Assembly (NCBI GenBank): GCA_016868455.1
Contig: VGGV01000009.1
Span: 48,337-112,336, forward strand
Reading direction: 5' to 3'
DNA: 64,000 nt
Origin: Bacteroidota bacterium
GTDB lineage: Bacteria; Bacteroidota; Bacteroidia; Chitinophagales; Chitinophagaceae
The notes under the pieces were generated by a model. It ran no database searches, was not told the DNA's origin, and saw only the letters and a list, made by a program, of their open reading frames with translations. Below are positions 52,302-60,367 of the stretch, piece after piece; the stretch's first letter is position 1, and the number at the start of each line of letters is the position of its first letter. A program made the translations under genes and the position numbers.

Positions 52302-53567
52302 TCATTTAAAAAGTAAGGAAGCAGACAGGTATCTCCAGTCATAACTTTCCGCTTCATGTGAAGAGTGGGGATTAATTTTTTTCTGCAGCACTTCCGGCTT
52401 CAGGATTTTTTCTTCCACCAGTTTGCCCTTGGCAGACTGTATCTCCCCCTGCACTCTATTGTCCTGCATCCAGTTTTTCTGCGGGGGCTCAAAACCCACT
52501 TTATCCCTTCGCCAAACAATTGATTCGGGAAGATGCTGTTTCATGGCTTCCCGCAGCAGCCATTTGGTCCAGCCGTTACGGATTTTATAATCAGAAGGAA
52601 GAGAAAAAAGAAACTCAACCAACTCATGTGAAAGAAAAGGAAGCCGCACTTCACGGCCATGTGCCATAGAGTTACGGTCGGAAAACCGGAGTAACTCCTG
52701 CAGGCCATGAACAAATGTGCTGAAATGAAGTACCCCATTGAGTGTAAAATGATCGGGGGGTGAATAGTAGGCCTCCCTGCTTTGCTGCTGCACAAACTCT
52801 TTTGTCAAATCCGGGTGTGCCACCGCTTTTAACAGGTATTGCCGTTCCATTACAATGCTGGCAAATGCCGGGAACCAGGCGGCAATCTTGTTCTTCCACG
52901 TAAATGGTTCTGTTATACCTAATGCCCTTGCTGATTTTAATTCTTTTCTGCCGGAGAGTTTTCCTTTTCTGAAAAGCTCCTGCCAGTACCATTTATAATA
53001 TTTGTGGTAGCCGGCAAGTAACTCATCAGCTCCCTGGCCATCCAGTAATACTTTTACACCATGCTGTTTGGCCAGCTCATATACTTTGGCAAAAAGAAAA
53101 TTTCCGCCTGAAGCGGAATAATAAAACGGTTTTTCACCCAGCCTGTCCCTTGCCGCAAATAACTCTTTGTTCTGCTCATCCCAGATGGCAAAGGCAAACA
53201 TCCCGTCAAATTTCTGCAGGCAATCTCCTTTCCAGCAATCGTATGCTGCCGCAATAACTTCTGTACCTGTCGCCGACCGGAAGGCATAACCACTTTTTTG
53301 AAGTTGTTCTTTCAGCTCAATATAATTATATAACTCGCCGTTATGAACGATAGTATAACGGCCAAGATAATGCATTGGCTGGTGCCCTGCTTCCGATAAA
53401 TCAATGATTGAAAGTCTGCGGTGGCCAAGCAGCACATGACCGCTTTCATTTTGCCAATATCCTTCCCCGTCGGGCCCCCGGTGCGCTAAGGCATCAGTCA
53501 TTTTTTTCAAATGCTCTTTGTTGTAACTGGCTGAACTGGATTGTATGATTCCGGCTATTCCGCACAT
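52302..53567 (-). pseudogene. asnB: asparagine synthetase (glutamine-hydrolysing) with a large in-frame internal deletion
   Basis: A 421 residue product instead of the usual 600 or so. It begins MCGIAGI, so Cys2 can serve as the glutaminase nucleophile, and RGPDGEGY, NGELYNY and RDRLGEKPFYY are intact. After residue about 160 (NFLFA) it jumps straight to KVYELAKQHGVKVLLDGQGADELLAG. About 180-190 residues are missing, including the ATP-pyrophosphatase loop SGGxDS, so asparagine cannot be made, though glutaminase activity could remain. The ATG at 53567 (not the TTG before it) places Cys at position 2. A GATATTTG box ends 5 nt before that ATG. Confidence 0.8.
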
Positions 53568-53688
53568 CAACGCAAATATCTGATTAATCCCGGTGCAAAT
53601 ACGGGAAAAAACATACCGCCTGAATGGCCGATTATCCAGTTATCTATTTACAGAAACCCGGCTGATAATTATTTTAAAATGACCTGGT

Positions 53689-54255
53689 TCAGAAGATAAT
53701 TGGTACAGCCACTTTTGTATTTTCCCAGGAGATACTCAGGTTACAGCCAACTGCAGTTTTCTCAAATGCCATTGACATATTTTCCACCAAGCCGTCAGTT
53801 TTTTGTAATGTTACATCAGTGCGTACCACATCTTTTTTAATGTCGTATTTGAACGATCCCCAGGTGTCAGTTTCTCTGTTGACAATGATAGTCCAGCTGT
53901 TATCGTTTACAATAGCATATAAAGTGTACCGGCCTGCTTTTAGCTTTTTACCTCCAATTTTTACCGCCCTGAAAAATTCAATCTCTGTTGCTTCATTAGC
54001 GCCTAAACGCCAAACCTCCCCATTTTTAACAAGGCCGCCGAAAATGGTCCGGCCATTTCGTTGCGGACGGCTGTAAATTACCCTGGTCACCAGCGGCTCA
54101 GTTATTTTATCCTGTATTTTCAGTATCGGGTAATTCACCGGGTAATAACTCATATCCATCGGCGATTTGTCAACAGGCGGTATGCTGTTATTTTGCGCCA
54201 GAAGACAGGAAAATGCCGTTTGAAAAAAAATAAGTAAAAGAAAAAACTTTTTCAT
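53689..54255 (-). CDS. exported DUF2911 protein
   Basis: A 188 residue secreted protein. The ATG at 54255 gives a clear signal (FFLLLIFFQTAFSCLLAQ); the frame extends upstream to 54300 without signal character. DUF2911 marks are RVIYSRPQRNGRTIFGGLV, GEVWRLGANEATEIEF, KLKAGRYTLYAIV and WTIIVNRETDTWG. The family is common in Bacteroidota and has no known function; the beta-sandwich-like pattern suggests a periplasmic binding role. Confidence 0.9.
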   Translation of the reverse strand: MKKFFLLLIFFQTAFSCLLAQNNSIPPVDKSPMDMSYYPVNYPILKIQDKITEPLVTRVIYSRPQRNGRTIFGGLVKNGEVWRLGANEATEIEFFRAVKIGGKKLKAGRYTLYAIVNDNSWTIIVNRETDTWGSFKYDIKKDVVRTDVTLQKTDGLVENMSMAFEKTAVGCNLSISWENTKVAVPIIF

Positions 54256-54350
54256 GGTTATGTTATTGGACAGTAAATAATCGGTTTGCAGCGTTTGCAA
54301 AAGTAAACGATTTATAAAAGCGGCAGTACAACGTTTCGGCCGGTTAAAAG

Positions 54351-54941
54351 TTACAGCTTCATTGCTTCAAATATTTTTTTAGCATAAAGCTTTACCTCCG
54401 TCCAGAACTGACGATAACAACCCTCCAGCAGTTGGTAATGGTCCTCAAATAATACATAAACAGTATGGTAATCTTCAATGTATCTGGCCCTTCTTACCAC
54501 GCCGCCAAGACTTTTTTTTATGCCCCAGCGGGTGCGGTAATTATACAGCCAGTTTTGTTGTTTCATGTAAGGAAACATGTGGGCAAACCTGTCGGGCATC
54601 CAGCCCGCCTGCCGGTCCAGTTCGGCGTATGTTTCTTTGGCAAAGTCAAAAAGCGAACTCTCTGAAAATTCTGATTCATCATTCGCAAGGAAATGGTCAA
54701 ATACCACATCAGTAAAAGCTCCGCTGTACAGCCGGTAAGCAGGGCGAAAAACTTCTTTGGCATCCCGTGTGGCATCATGTTCATCAGTAAAGCGGTCAAT
54801 GGCCCGGTGAAGGGCAATCCCTTGCTGAATTTCGGCTGGGTAATCAAACTTCCTTTTCCCTTTTACAAAATCACTGATCATATTGCCGGTAAGTACACCG
54901 GGATGACCGAACGACAGGTATGCATGGGCGAGGTAGTTCAA
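54351..54941 (-). CDS. acyl carrier protein phosphodiesterase (AcpH family)
   Basis: A 196 residue all-helical HD-type hydrolase that removes 4-phosphopantetheine from ACP. The start MNYLAHAYLSFGHPGVLTGNMISDFVKGK carries the family N-terminus, and GIALHRAIDRFTDEH and DVVFDHFLAND supply the histidine and aspartate metal ligands. It has no signal, as expected for a cytoplasmic enzyme, and stands alone between unrelated genes. Confidence 0.92.
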   Translation of the reverse strand: MNYLAHAYLSFGHPGVLTGNMISDFVKGKRKFDYPAEIQQGIALHRAIDRFTDEHDATRDAKEVFRPAYRLYSGAFTDVVFDHFLANDESEFSESSLFDFAKETYAELDRQAGWMPDRFAHMFPYMKQQNWLYNYRTRWGIKKSLGGVVRRARYIEDYHTVYVLFEDHYQLLEGCYRQFWTEVKLYAKKIFEAMKL

Positions 54942-54987
54942 GTGCTAAAGATACACAGCACCCTGCACCATGCAATAATAGGCCCAG

Positions 54988-55140
54988 TCAGGTAGCCTTT
55001 TTTTGCTTTATATAAAAACGATAGGGATACACACAGGGAATCAGCGTAATGATCATCACCACCGTAAAGAAAACCACGATAGCTGCTGCCGGCGGCAGAA
55101 AAAGGCAAACGGCAGCCAGGAATAATCCGCCGGCAAACAT
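54988..55140 (-). pseudogene. C-terminal remnant of an SdpI-like membrane protein
   Basis: A 50 residue ORF with two membrane helices (MFAGGLFLAAVCLFLPPAAA and a second one ending LIPCVYPYRFYI). The bases just upstream still read VQLAGRL, which resembles the THRLAGR segment before the last helices of SdpI-family proteins. No N-terminal part is present, so it is most likely a truncated gene; a genuine small membrane protein is the alternative. Confidence 0.45.
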
Positions 55141-55249
55141 GAGTCTTCCTGCCAGCTGGACTAATTACAAAAAAGTAAAAAAAGTATAATCATCCGATCA
55201 GACAGCAGGTTTCGTTTTACAAGTTAGTTTTGGTGTGTGGTAAAACAAG

Positions 55250-55281
55250 CCCCGGCTTACACATTTGCTGTAATGCCGGGG
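55250..55281. terminator. hairpin with GC stem, bidirectional terminator
   Basis: CCCCGGC (55250-55256) pairs with GCCGGGG (55275-55281), with an inner TTACA/TGTAA extension, followed by TTTTGTATT on the plus strand. No gene ends directly beside it on the plus strand; on the minus strand it lies upstream of the SdpI remnant. Confidence 0.6.
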
Positions 55282-55365
55282 TTTTGTATTATTAACAGAT
55301 ACTGTTATAAAAAAGAGGTACAACGTTAATTGATTTAACATTGGCTGCCATAAATCATTTTTCAC

Positions 55366-55396
55366 TTGGGTTCACCCTGTACCGGGTATACTTTTG
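55366..55396 (+). promoter_or_regulatory. promoter of the PepSY-like secreted protein
   Basis: TTG (55366-55368), a 20-nt spacer and TACTTTTG (55389-55396) match the Bacteroidota promoter consensus exactly. The ATG at 55438 follows after a 41-nt leader. This is the best promoter match in the window. Confidence 0.75.
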
Positions 55397-55437
55397 ACTT
55401 GATGAATTAATTATCATTAACCGTTAAACCTTAAGCC

Positions 55438-55878
55438 ATGAAAAGATTATTTTTATCACTGTCGTTGTTTATAACGATGGTTGCAGCAAAGGCCGCAGAC
55501 AGCTCCGATTCCGTAAGTGAAACTGTAACAGAATCGTTTAAAAAAGAATTTCCCGGAGCTGAACTGCTGAGCTGGGAAAAGCAGGGCGATTACCTGAAAG
55601 CAATATTTATTTTCAGCGGGTACCGCTCCGAAGCGTATTTTACGGAGGAAGGAGAATTGCAGGGCAGCGCCAGAAGTATTTTTTACAGCCAGTTGCCGCT
55701 CGCTGTTGTAAAAGCAGTGGAAAAAAGATTTACTTCAGCTGAAGTATTGCAGGTAAGCGAAATTACCAACCCGGGAGGCACACGGTATGTGCTGCGGCTG
55801 GATGCCGGCAACAGAAAGTACAAGCTCCGGATAGATGCAGGCGGAAATTTTATTGATATTGACAAGCTGAAGAAATAA
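55438..55878 (+). CDS. small secreted PepSY-like protein
   Basis: A 146 residue exported protein (signal FLSLSLFITMVAAKAA). Two PepSY-like repeats follow: VTESFKKEFPGAELLSWEKQGDYLKAIF with SEAYFTEEGELQG, then VVKAVEKRFTSAEVLQVSE with YKLRIDAGGNFIDID. This is the putative beta-lactamase-inhibitor-like PepSY-like family (DUF2874), common in Bacteroidota and of unknown role. It has its own consensus promoter and a strong terminator, so it is monocistronic and probably well expressed. Confidence 0.88.
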   Translation: MKRLFLSLSLFITMVAAKAADSSDSVSETVTESFKKEFPGAELLSWEKQGDYLKAIFIFSGYRSEAYFTEEGELQGSARSIFYSQLPLAVVKAVEKRFTSAEVLQVSEITNPGGTRYVLRLDAGNRKYKLRIDAGGNFIDIDKLKK

Positions 55879-55896
55879 ACTCAAGAAGCAGTGGTT

Positions 55897-55926
55897 AAAA
55901 ATTCCCTGTACCGGCAGGGAATTTTT
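55897..55926 (+). terminator. strong Rho-independent terminator
   Basis: AAAAATTCCCTG and CAGGGAATTTTT form a perfect 12-bp stem with a 6-nt loop (TACCGG), 18 nt after the stop of the PepSY-like gene. Confidence 0.92.
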
Positions 55927-56050
55927 ATTTGTGCAAACCTGTAATTTTGCGGCACTTTTCCTTGTAGATTGCCTTATCCGGGCGAATAATGGAACTGCCG
56001 CATTGTCTCACGGTATTGTGATCTGAAGGCGGTCTTTAAATGAACCAGTA

Positions 56051-57025
56051 ATGAACAAAGGATCCATTTCACAATTCATCCAGCATCATTTCCGTCACTT
56101 TAATGCCGCCGCACTGATGGATGCGGCAAAAGGATATGAGCGGCATTTGCAGGAAGGCGGGAAAATGATGGTGACCCTGGCCGGCGCCATGAGCACCGGC
56201 GAACTGGGTATCTCACTGGCCGAAATGATACGGCAGGGTAAAGTGGATATCATCAGCTGCACCGGTGCCAACCTGGAAGAAGATGTAATGAACCTGGTGG
56301 CGCACTCACATTATAAGCGTATTCCCAATTACCGCGATCTTACCCCGCAGGAAGAGTGGGATCTTCTGGAAAACCATTACAACCGGGTAACCGATACCTG
56401 TATTCCGGAAGAAGAAGCATTTCGCCGCCTGCAGAAGCACCTGGTAAAACAATGGACAGAGGCCGAAGCGAAAGGAGAAAGATTTTTCCCTCATGAATTT
56501 TTATATAAGGTCATTTTAAACGGCGAGCTGAAACAGTATTATGAGATTGACCCGAAGGACAGCTGGGTTGTTGCTGCTGCAGAAAAAAATATTCCTATTG
56601 TGGTTCCAGGCTGGGAAGACAGTACCACCGGAAACATCTTTGCCAGCTATGTGGTAAAAGGTGAACTGAAGGCAGGCACTGTAAAAAATGGCATTGAATA
56701 CATGGCATGGCTTACTGACTGGTACCGTAACCATTCTTCCGGAAAAGGAGTTGGCTTTTTCCAGATCGGCGGAGGCATTGCCGGCGATTTTCCGATATGC
56801 GTGGTGCCTATGATGTACCAGGACCTGGAATGGCATGATGTGCCTTTCTGGAGTTATTTCTGCCAGATCAGCGATTCCACCACTTCTTATGGTTCCTATT
56901 CCGGCGCTGTGCCCAATGAAAAAATTACCTGGGGAAAACTGGATGTAAAAACACCCAAGTTTATTGTTGAAAGTGATGCCACTATTGTGGCTCCTTTGAT
57001 TTTCGCCTGGGTACTGGGCTGGTAA
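56051..57025 (+). CDS. deoxyhypusine-synthase-like enzyme
   Basis: A 324 residue member of the deoxyhypusine synthase family. The catalytic lysine is Lys296 in ITWGKL, matching the SWGK motif of the eukaryotic enzyme; other family marks are LAGAMSTGELGISLAEMI, IISCTGANLEED and GVGFFQIGGGIAGDFPIC. Since bacteria lack eIF5A, such homologues are thought to move an aminobutyl group from spermidine to another amine, for example to form homospermidine. It is monocistronic with its own terminator and a TAATTTTG box at 55942 about 100 nt upstream. No other polyamine gene is in view. Confidence 0.88.
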   Translation: MNKGSISQFIQHHFRHFNAAALMDAAKGYERHLQEGGKMMVTLAGAMSTGELGISLAEMIRQGKVDIISCTGANLEEDVMNLVAHSHYKRIPNYRDLTPQEEWDLLENHYNRVTDTCIPEEEAFRRLQKHLVKQWTEAEAKGERFFPHEFLYKVILNGELKQYYEIDPKDSWVVAAAEKNIPIVVPGWEDSTTGNIFASYVVKGELKAGTVKNGIEYMAWLTDWYRNHSSGKGVGFFQIGGGIAGDFPICVVPMMYQDLEWHDVPFWSYFCQISDSTTSYGSYSGAVPNEKITWGKLDVKTPKFIVESDATIVAPLIFAWVLGW

Positions 57026-57048
57026 ACCTAATTGCTCATCATTCTATT

Positions 57049-57074
57049 ATCAACCCTCTATTTGCGGGGTTGAT
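57049..57074. terminator. bidirectional terminator between convergent genes
   Basis: ATCAACCC (57049-57056) pairs with GGGTTGAT (57067-57074) around a 10-nt loop, followed by TATTTA. It ends the deoxyhypusine-synthase-like gene and lies just past the stop of the convergent membrane protein gene. Confidence 0.75.
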
Positions 57075-57077
57075 TAT

Positions 57078-57529
57078 TTACATGGTTTTTTTAGTGTCTT
57101 CCCAGACCTTGGCAGGTTTTAATGCCTGGGCCAGGTAAACAATGATCACAATTTTAATTGTGATCCCTTTGTAAGCAGCCTCTGTACCATTAATAATGAT
57201 TCCGGCAATCCAGTAAAGGATAAACAAAATAAGCCCTATGATAATTGCCGAATAAGGTTTATTTTTTGTCCAGAACCCATGGGCAACAAAGATCCCTACT
57301 TCAATAGCTACGATGCCAATCATGAGGGGGTCCATTCCAGCCCGCTCATGGATCCGGCCAGTATCTCTCCGAGCAGCAGCAGGCCGGCAGTAACAAACAG
57401 GGCATTCCTGGCTTTTTTAATGCCGCCTTCATAGCCCTGCATCTCCAGTTTCTTTACGCCATCATAATAATCAGCAATCTCATTTTCACGGGGTGTTTCC
57501 GGTGATGGGTTGTTTTGGTTTTCTGACAT
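57078..57529 (-). pseudogene. three-to-four-helix membrane protein split by a frameshift
   Basis: Two ORFs form one protein. The first (57529 to 57320) reads YYDGVKKLEMQGYEGGIKKARNALFV, then a helix and GLEWTP before its stop. The second continues LMIGIVAIEVGIFVAHGFW and ends ALKPAKVWEDTKKTM at 57078. The break is at a run of five G on the plus strand (57326-57330); a sixth base would read WTPLMIGIV through. The repaired product has about 149 residues. It resembles conserved Bacteroidota membrane proteins with the same layout; the function is unknown. Confidence 0.75.
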
Positions 57530-57638
57530 AGTACTTTTTTTCTAAGATAGTAAAAAGAAAAAACTCTGCCGGATAATATGCCAACAGAGTTAGTCTATGT
57601 AAAAAGGGATGGATTAAAAGTGGCTTCGTTTCCCCGGA

Positions 57639-57995
57639 TTAAAAACGGCGGTCTCTGCGGTCTTCACGGCGGTCGCGGATGTCTTCCCTTCTGTCCCGCA
57701 CATCTTCTCTGCGGTCTCTTATATCTTCACGACGGTCACGGATATCTTCCAACCTGTCCCGCACTCCGCCATGATGCCTGGCATCCCGGCGGTCTTCACG
57801 GCGGTCGCGGATGTCTTCCCTTCTGTCCCGTACATCCTCTCTGCGGTCTCTTACATCTTCGCGGCGGTCACGGATATCTTCAATTCTGTCACGAACGCCA
57901 TAACGGCGCTGGGCATCAGCTTTGTTATCAAGAGCAAAGGCGATAACAAACAATCCTGTTAAAACAAGGGCTTTTACGATTCGTTTAGTTTTCAT
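57639..57995 (-). CDS. secreted protein made of RDRRED heptad repeats
   Basis: A 118 residue protein: signal peptide (ALVLTGLFVIAFALDNKADA) and then almost only copies of the heptad RDRRED-V/I. The repeats form two larger blocks of about five heptads each, separated by ARHHGGV, and the second looks like a duplicate of the first (both begin VRDR-I/L-EDIRDRRED). Alternating Arg and Asp/Glu at heptad spacing predict a single, very stable charged helix rather than a coiled coil with a hydrophobic core. The 21-bp DNA repeats may expand or shrink. Confidence 0.8.
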   Translation of the reverse strand: MKTKRIVKALVLTGLFVIAFALDNKADAQRRYGVRDRIEDIRDRREDVRDRREDVRDRREDIRDRREDRRDARHHGGVRDRLEDIRDRREDIRDRREDVRDRREDIRDRREDRRDRRF

Positions 57996-58073
57996 ATTCT
58001 TTTTTAGGGCTTTATAAATCGGGTTCAGGAAATAGACCGAACCGGCAGAAGATAGTTTAACGGCATAATAAAA

Positions 58074-58089
58074 CGGTCCGTTCGGACCG
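58074..58089 (-). terminator. terminator after the M28 peptidase gene
   Basis: CGGTCCG-AA-CGGACCG on the minus strand with flanking A/T pairs (AATAAA/TTTATT), followed by TTTTATTATG. It begins 7 nt past the stop of the M28 gene. Confidence 0.85.
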
Positions 58090-58095
58090 CTTTAT

Positions 58096-59646
58096 TTAAA
58101 ACCCTTTTGGTTTATCAAGCTGTATGTCTCTTTTAAGCATTTCGTTGCGGTTAGCCATTTCCCAGGCTGTATAAAAAACAAGCTGGGCTCTTTTAGCCAT
58201 TGTGGGGTAATTGATTTTATCCGGGGTGTCAGTGGGCCGGTGGTAATCGGCATGGGTCCCGTTAAAGTAAAAGATAATGGGCACACCCTTTTCGGCAAAA
58301 TGGTAATGGTCGCTGCGGAAGTAGAAACGGTTCGGGTCTTTCGGGTCATTGTATTTCCTGTCAAGCTTCATTTTCATGTACGTGTTGTTGACCTGTTCAG
58401 TGATAGGAGTCAACTCGGAACTCAGCTTGTCATCCCCAATAATGTAAACATAATTAACCGAATCTTTGTCTTTCAGGTATTCAGTCCCAATACGGCCGAT
58501 CATATCAATATTCAGGTTAACCGTTGTTTTATCCAGCGGGTAAACCGGGCGCTCTGTATAGTAGCGGCTGCCCCATAATCCTTTTTCTTCACCGCTCACT
58601 GTCATAAACAAAATACTCCTGCGGGGGCCTTTGCCTGCTGCCTTTGCTTTGATAAATGCCTCGGCCAGTTCAAGAATGCCTGTGGTGCCGCTGCCATCAT
58701 CATCAGCGCCGTAAAAAATTGTGGTATCATTTCTTTTGCCAACATGATCGTAATGTGCAGTAATTACAATGTATTCATCTTTTTTATCAGTGCCCTCAAG
58801 CAGGCCAAGCACATTGGAAACCCGGGTTGCCGGGGTTGTTTTGGCATAACCCATATCAATTTCAGCCGGATATATTTTGGGAGGTAATGACCCGGATTTT
58901 ACTTTGGTCAGCAGATCTTTTCCGTCTTCTACCATAATTTTTGCTGCCACATCCGGTGATATGGTGAAGGTAAAGGGAGATTGAGCTGCCCGGTAGCCGC
59001 CATTCATGCTCCAGTTACCTGCCGTGGTCCCGGCCCGGCGTGGATAGTTGTTATAAACAATCATTACGGCAGCAGCTCCCTTGTTCATTGCGGCATCCAT
59101 CTTGCCAAATGCACTTGCCGGCGACATCCTTCCCTGTTGCGAGGGTTTATAATCAGACGGTGCGCCGTCAATAATCAGTACCAGTTTGCCGGCCACCTTC
59201 AGGTCTTTATAGTCGTTTCTCAGTTCACCGTCCACAATGCCATATCCGGCAAAAACCACTTCAGAAAAACGCATTTCAGCCGCATAATTATTGGGCTGCG
59301 GCTGAAAATCCTTATTCAGTTCAAATACGGTTCCGTTTATTTTCAGCGAGCTGCCGATCAATGAATCTTTGTACAGGGGGTAGTACTGCCGGTAGTTGCC
59401 GTTGTTGCCGGGTACAAGGCCCAGCGATTTAAAATGTGCTTCTATATAATCAGCCGCTTTCTCCAGCCCGGGAGAAGGGGTATCCCGGCCTTCCATTTCC
59501 TTGCCGGCAATTATGTAAAGATGCTTCTTCAGGTCTTCAGCCGTAATGGTGGAAGCAGCCTTTACTGCGTTTTTGTCTTTTTTCTGTGCGGTTGCTGCCA
59601 GCGGAAGAAAAAGAATAACAATTAAAGCAAATTGTTTTAAACTCAT
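58096..59646 (-). CDS. exported M28 family aminopeptidase with PA domain
   Basis: A 516 residue zinc peptidase. The ATG at 59646 gives the signal FALIVILFLPLAATAQ; the ATG at 59655 only adds MRH. Residues about 120-260 are a protease-associated insert (GYGIVDGELRNDYKDL, ASAFGKMDAAMNKGAAAVMIV). The catalytic core shows AHYDHVG, GADDDGSGTTGILE, SGEEKGLWGS, NIDMIGRIG and the last His in RSDHYHFAEKG, so both zinc sites are complete. It trims N-terminal residues from peptides outside the cytoplasm. Confidence 0.93.
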   Translation of the reverse strand: MSLKQFALIVILFLPLAATAQKKDKNAVKAASTITAEDLKKHLYIIAGKEMEGRDTPSPGLEKAADYIEAHFKSLGLVPGNNGNYRQYYPLYKDSLIGSSLKINGTVFELNKDFQPQPNNYAAEMRFSEVVFAGYGIVDGELRNDYKDLKVAGKLVLIIDGAPSDYKPSQQGRMSPASAFGKMDAAMNKGAAAVMIVYNNYPRRAGTTAGNWSMNGGYRAAQSPFTFTISPDVAAKIMVEDGKDLLTKVKSGSLPPKIYPAEIDMGYAKTTPATRVSNVLGLLEGTDKKDEYIVITAHYDHVGKRNDTTIFYGADDDGSGTTGILELAEAFIKAKAAGKGPRRSILFMTVSGEEKGLWGSRYYTERPVYPLDKTTVNLNIDMIGRIGTEYLKDKDSVNYVYIIGDDKLSSELTPITEQVNNTYMKMKLDRKYNDPKDPNRFYFRSDHYHFAEKGVPIIFYFNGTHADYHRPTDTPDKINYPTMAKRAQLVFYTAWEMANRNEMLKRDIQLDKPKGF

Positions 59647-59698
59647 ATGTCTCATTTAGTATGGTAAGAAAACACCACTTCGCTGATTTATCCAGCGA

Positions 59699-59716
59699 TC
59701 CCGATAGCTATCGGGA
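59699..59716. repeat. perfect 18-bp palindrome TCCCGATAGCTATCGGGA
   Basis: Intergenic copy of the CCGATA-nn-TATCGG element that also occurs at 36346 and inside the penicillin acylase gene at 20307. A second hairpin (GCACACC near 59744 with GGTGTGC near 59766) follows in the same spacer. Confidence 0.75.
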
Positions 59717-59784
59717 TGAGCATGGTTGGAAGCAATGTGGTGCAGCACACCTTCGCTAAAGCTACGGTGTGCAAGTAAAAATAA

Positions 59785-59804
59785 ACCCCTTTATCGAAAG
59801 GGGT
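59785..59804 (-). terminator. terminator after rpiB
   Basis: On the minus strand ACCCCTTT-CGAT-AAAGGGGT is followed by TTATTTTTA, starting about 25 nt past the rpiB stop. An A-run on the other side makes it usable in both directions. Confidence 0.85.
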
Positions 59805-59828
59805 AAAAAAAATGACAAAAGGTATCTG

Positions 59829-60284
59829 TCAGGCGCAGGCTATTTTTTGTACCCTGCGCTGGTGGCGTCCTCCTTCAAAATCAGTTGTCATAAAAAGAGC
59901 TACCATCTTCTCAGCATCGCCTTCCCGTACAAACCTTGCCGGGATGCAGATAATATTGGCATCATTGTGTTCACGGGCCAGCTGTGCCAGTTCTTCGCCC
60001 CAGCAAACAGCAGCCCTGATGCCCTGGTGTTTATTGGCCGTAATAGCCACACCATTGGCGCTGCCGCATAATAAAATTCCAAAGGCGGCTTCTCCGTTTT
60101 CTACAGCCGATGCAACCGGGTGGGCAAAATCAGGATAATCCACCGAGTCTTTACTATGTGTGCCGAAATCCTTAAAAGGTAATCCTTTTCCCTCCAGGAA
60201 AGAAATAAGGTCTTCTTTATAATCGTACCCGGCATGATCGCTACCGATAGCAATGGGCTTATGAAGGTCAAAGGGAGAATGCAT
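59829..60284 (-). CDS. rpiB: ribose 5-phosphate isomerase B
   Basis: A 151 residue enzyme that interconverts ribose 5-phosphate and ribulose 5-phosphate. It has the N-terminal AIGSDHAGYDYKEDL, the catalytic cysteine in LLCGSANGVAITANK and the NDANIICIPARFV segment, all standard for RpiB/LacA-type isomerases. Length is normal. It lies downstream of tatC on the same strand with an 83-bp gap and has its own terminator. Confidence 0.95.
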   Translation of the reverse strand: MHSPFDLHKPIAIGSDHAGYDYKEDLISFLEGKGLPFKDFGTHSKDSVDYPDFAHPVASAVENGEAAFGILLCGSANGVAITANKHQGIRAAVCWGEELAQLAREHNDANIICIPARFVREGDAEKMVALFMTTDFEGGRHQRRVQKIACA

Positions 60285-60367
60285 ATTACAGAGAGTTTAG
60301 AGGTTATAGTCAATACAAAAATGAGATAATAAAGTTAGGAAAGTTTTCGACTCCAGGGTACAAACTA

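Noticed and set aside
52302..53567. AsnB start at the TTG at 53570
   Set aside because: It would put the nucleophile Cys at position 3; the ATG at 53567 gives Cys2, which the N-terminal glutaminase mechanism needs.
57639..57995. 21-bp repeats considered as a CRISPR or non-coding satellite
   Set aside because: They lie in one open frame with a good signal peptide and keep the heptad pattern, so a protein is the better reading.
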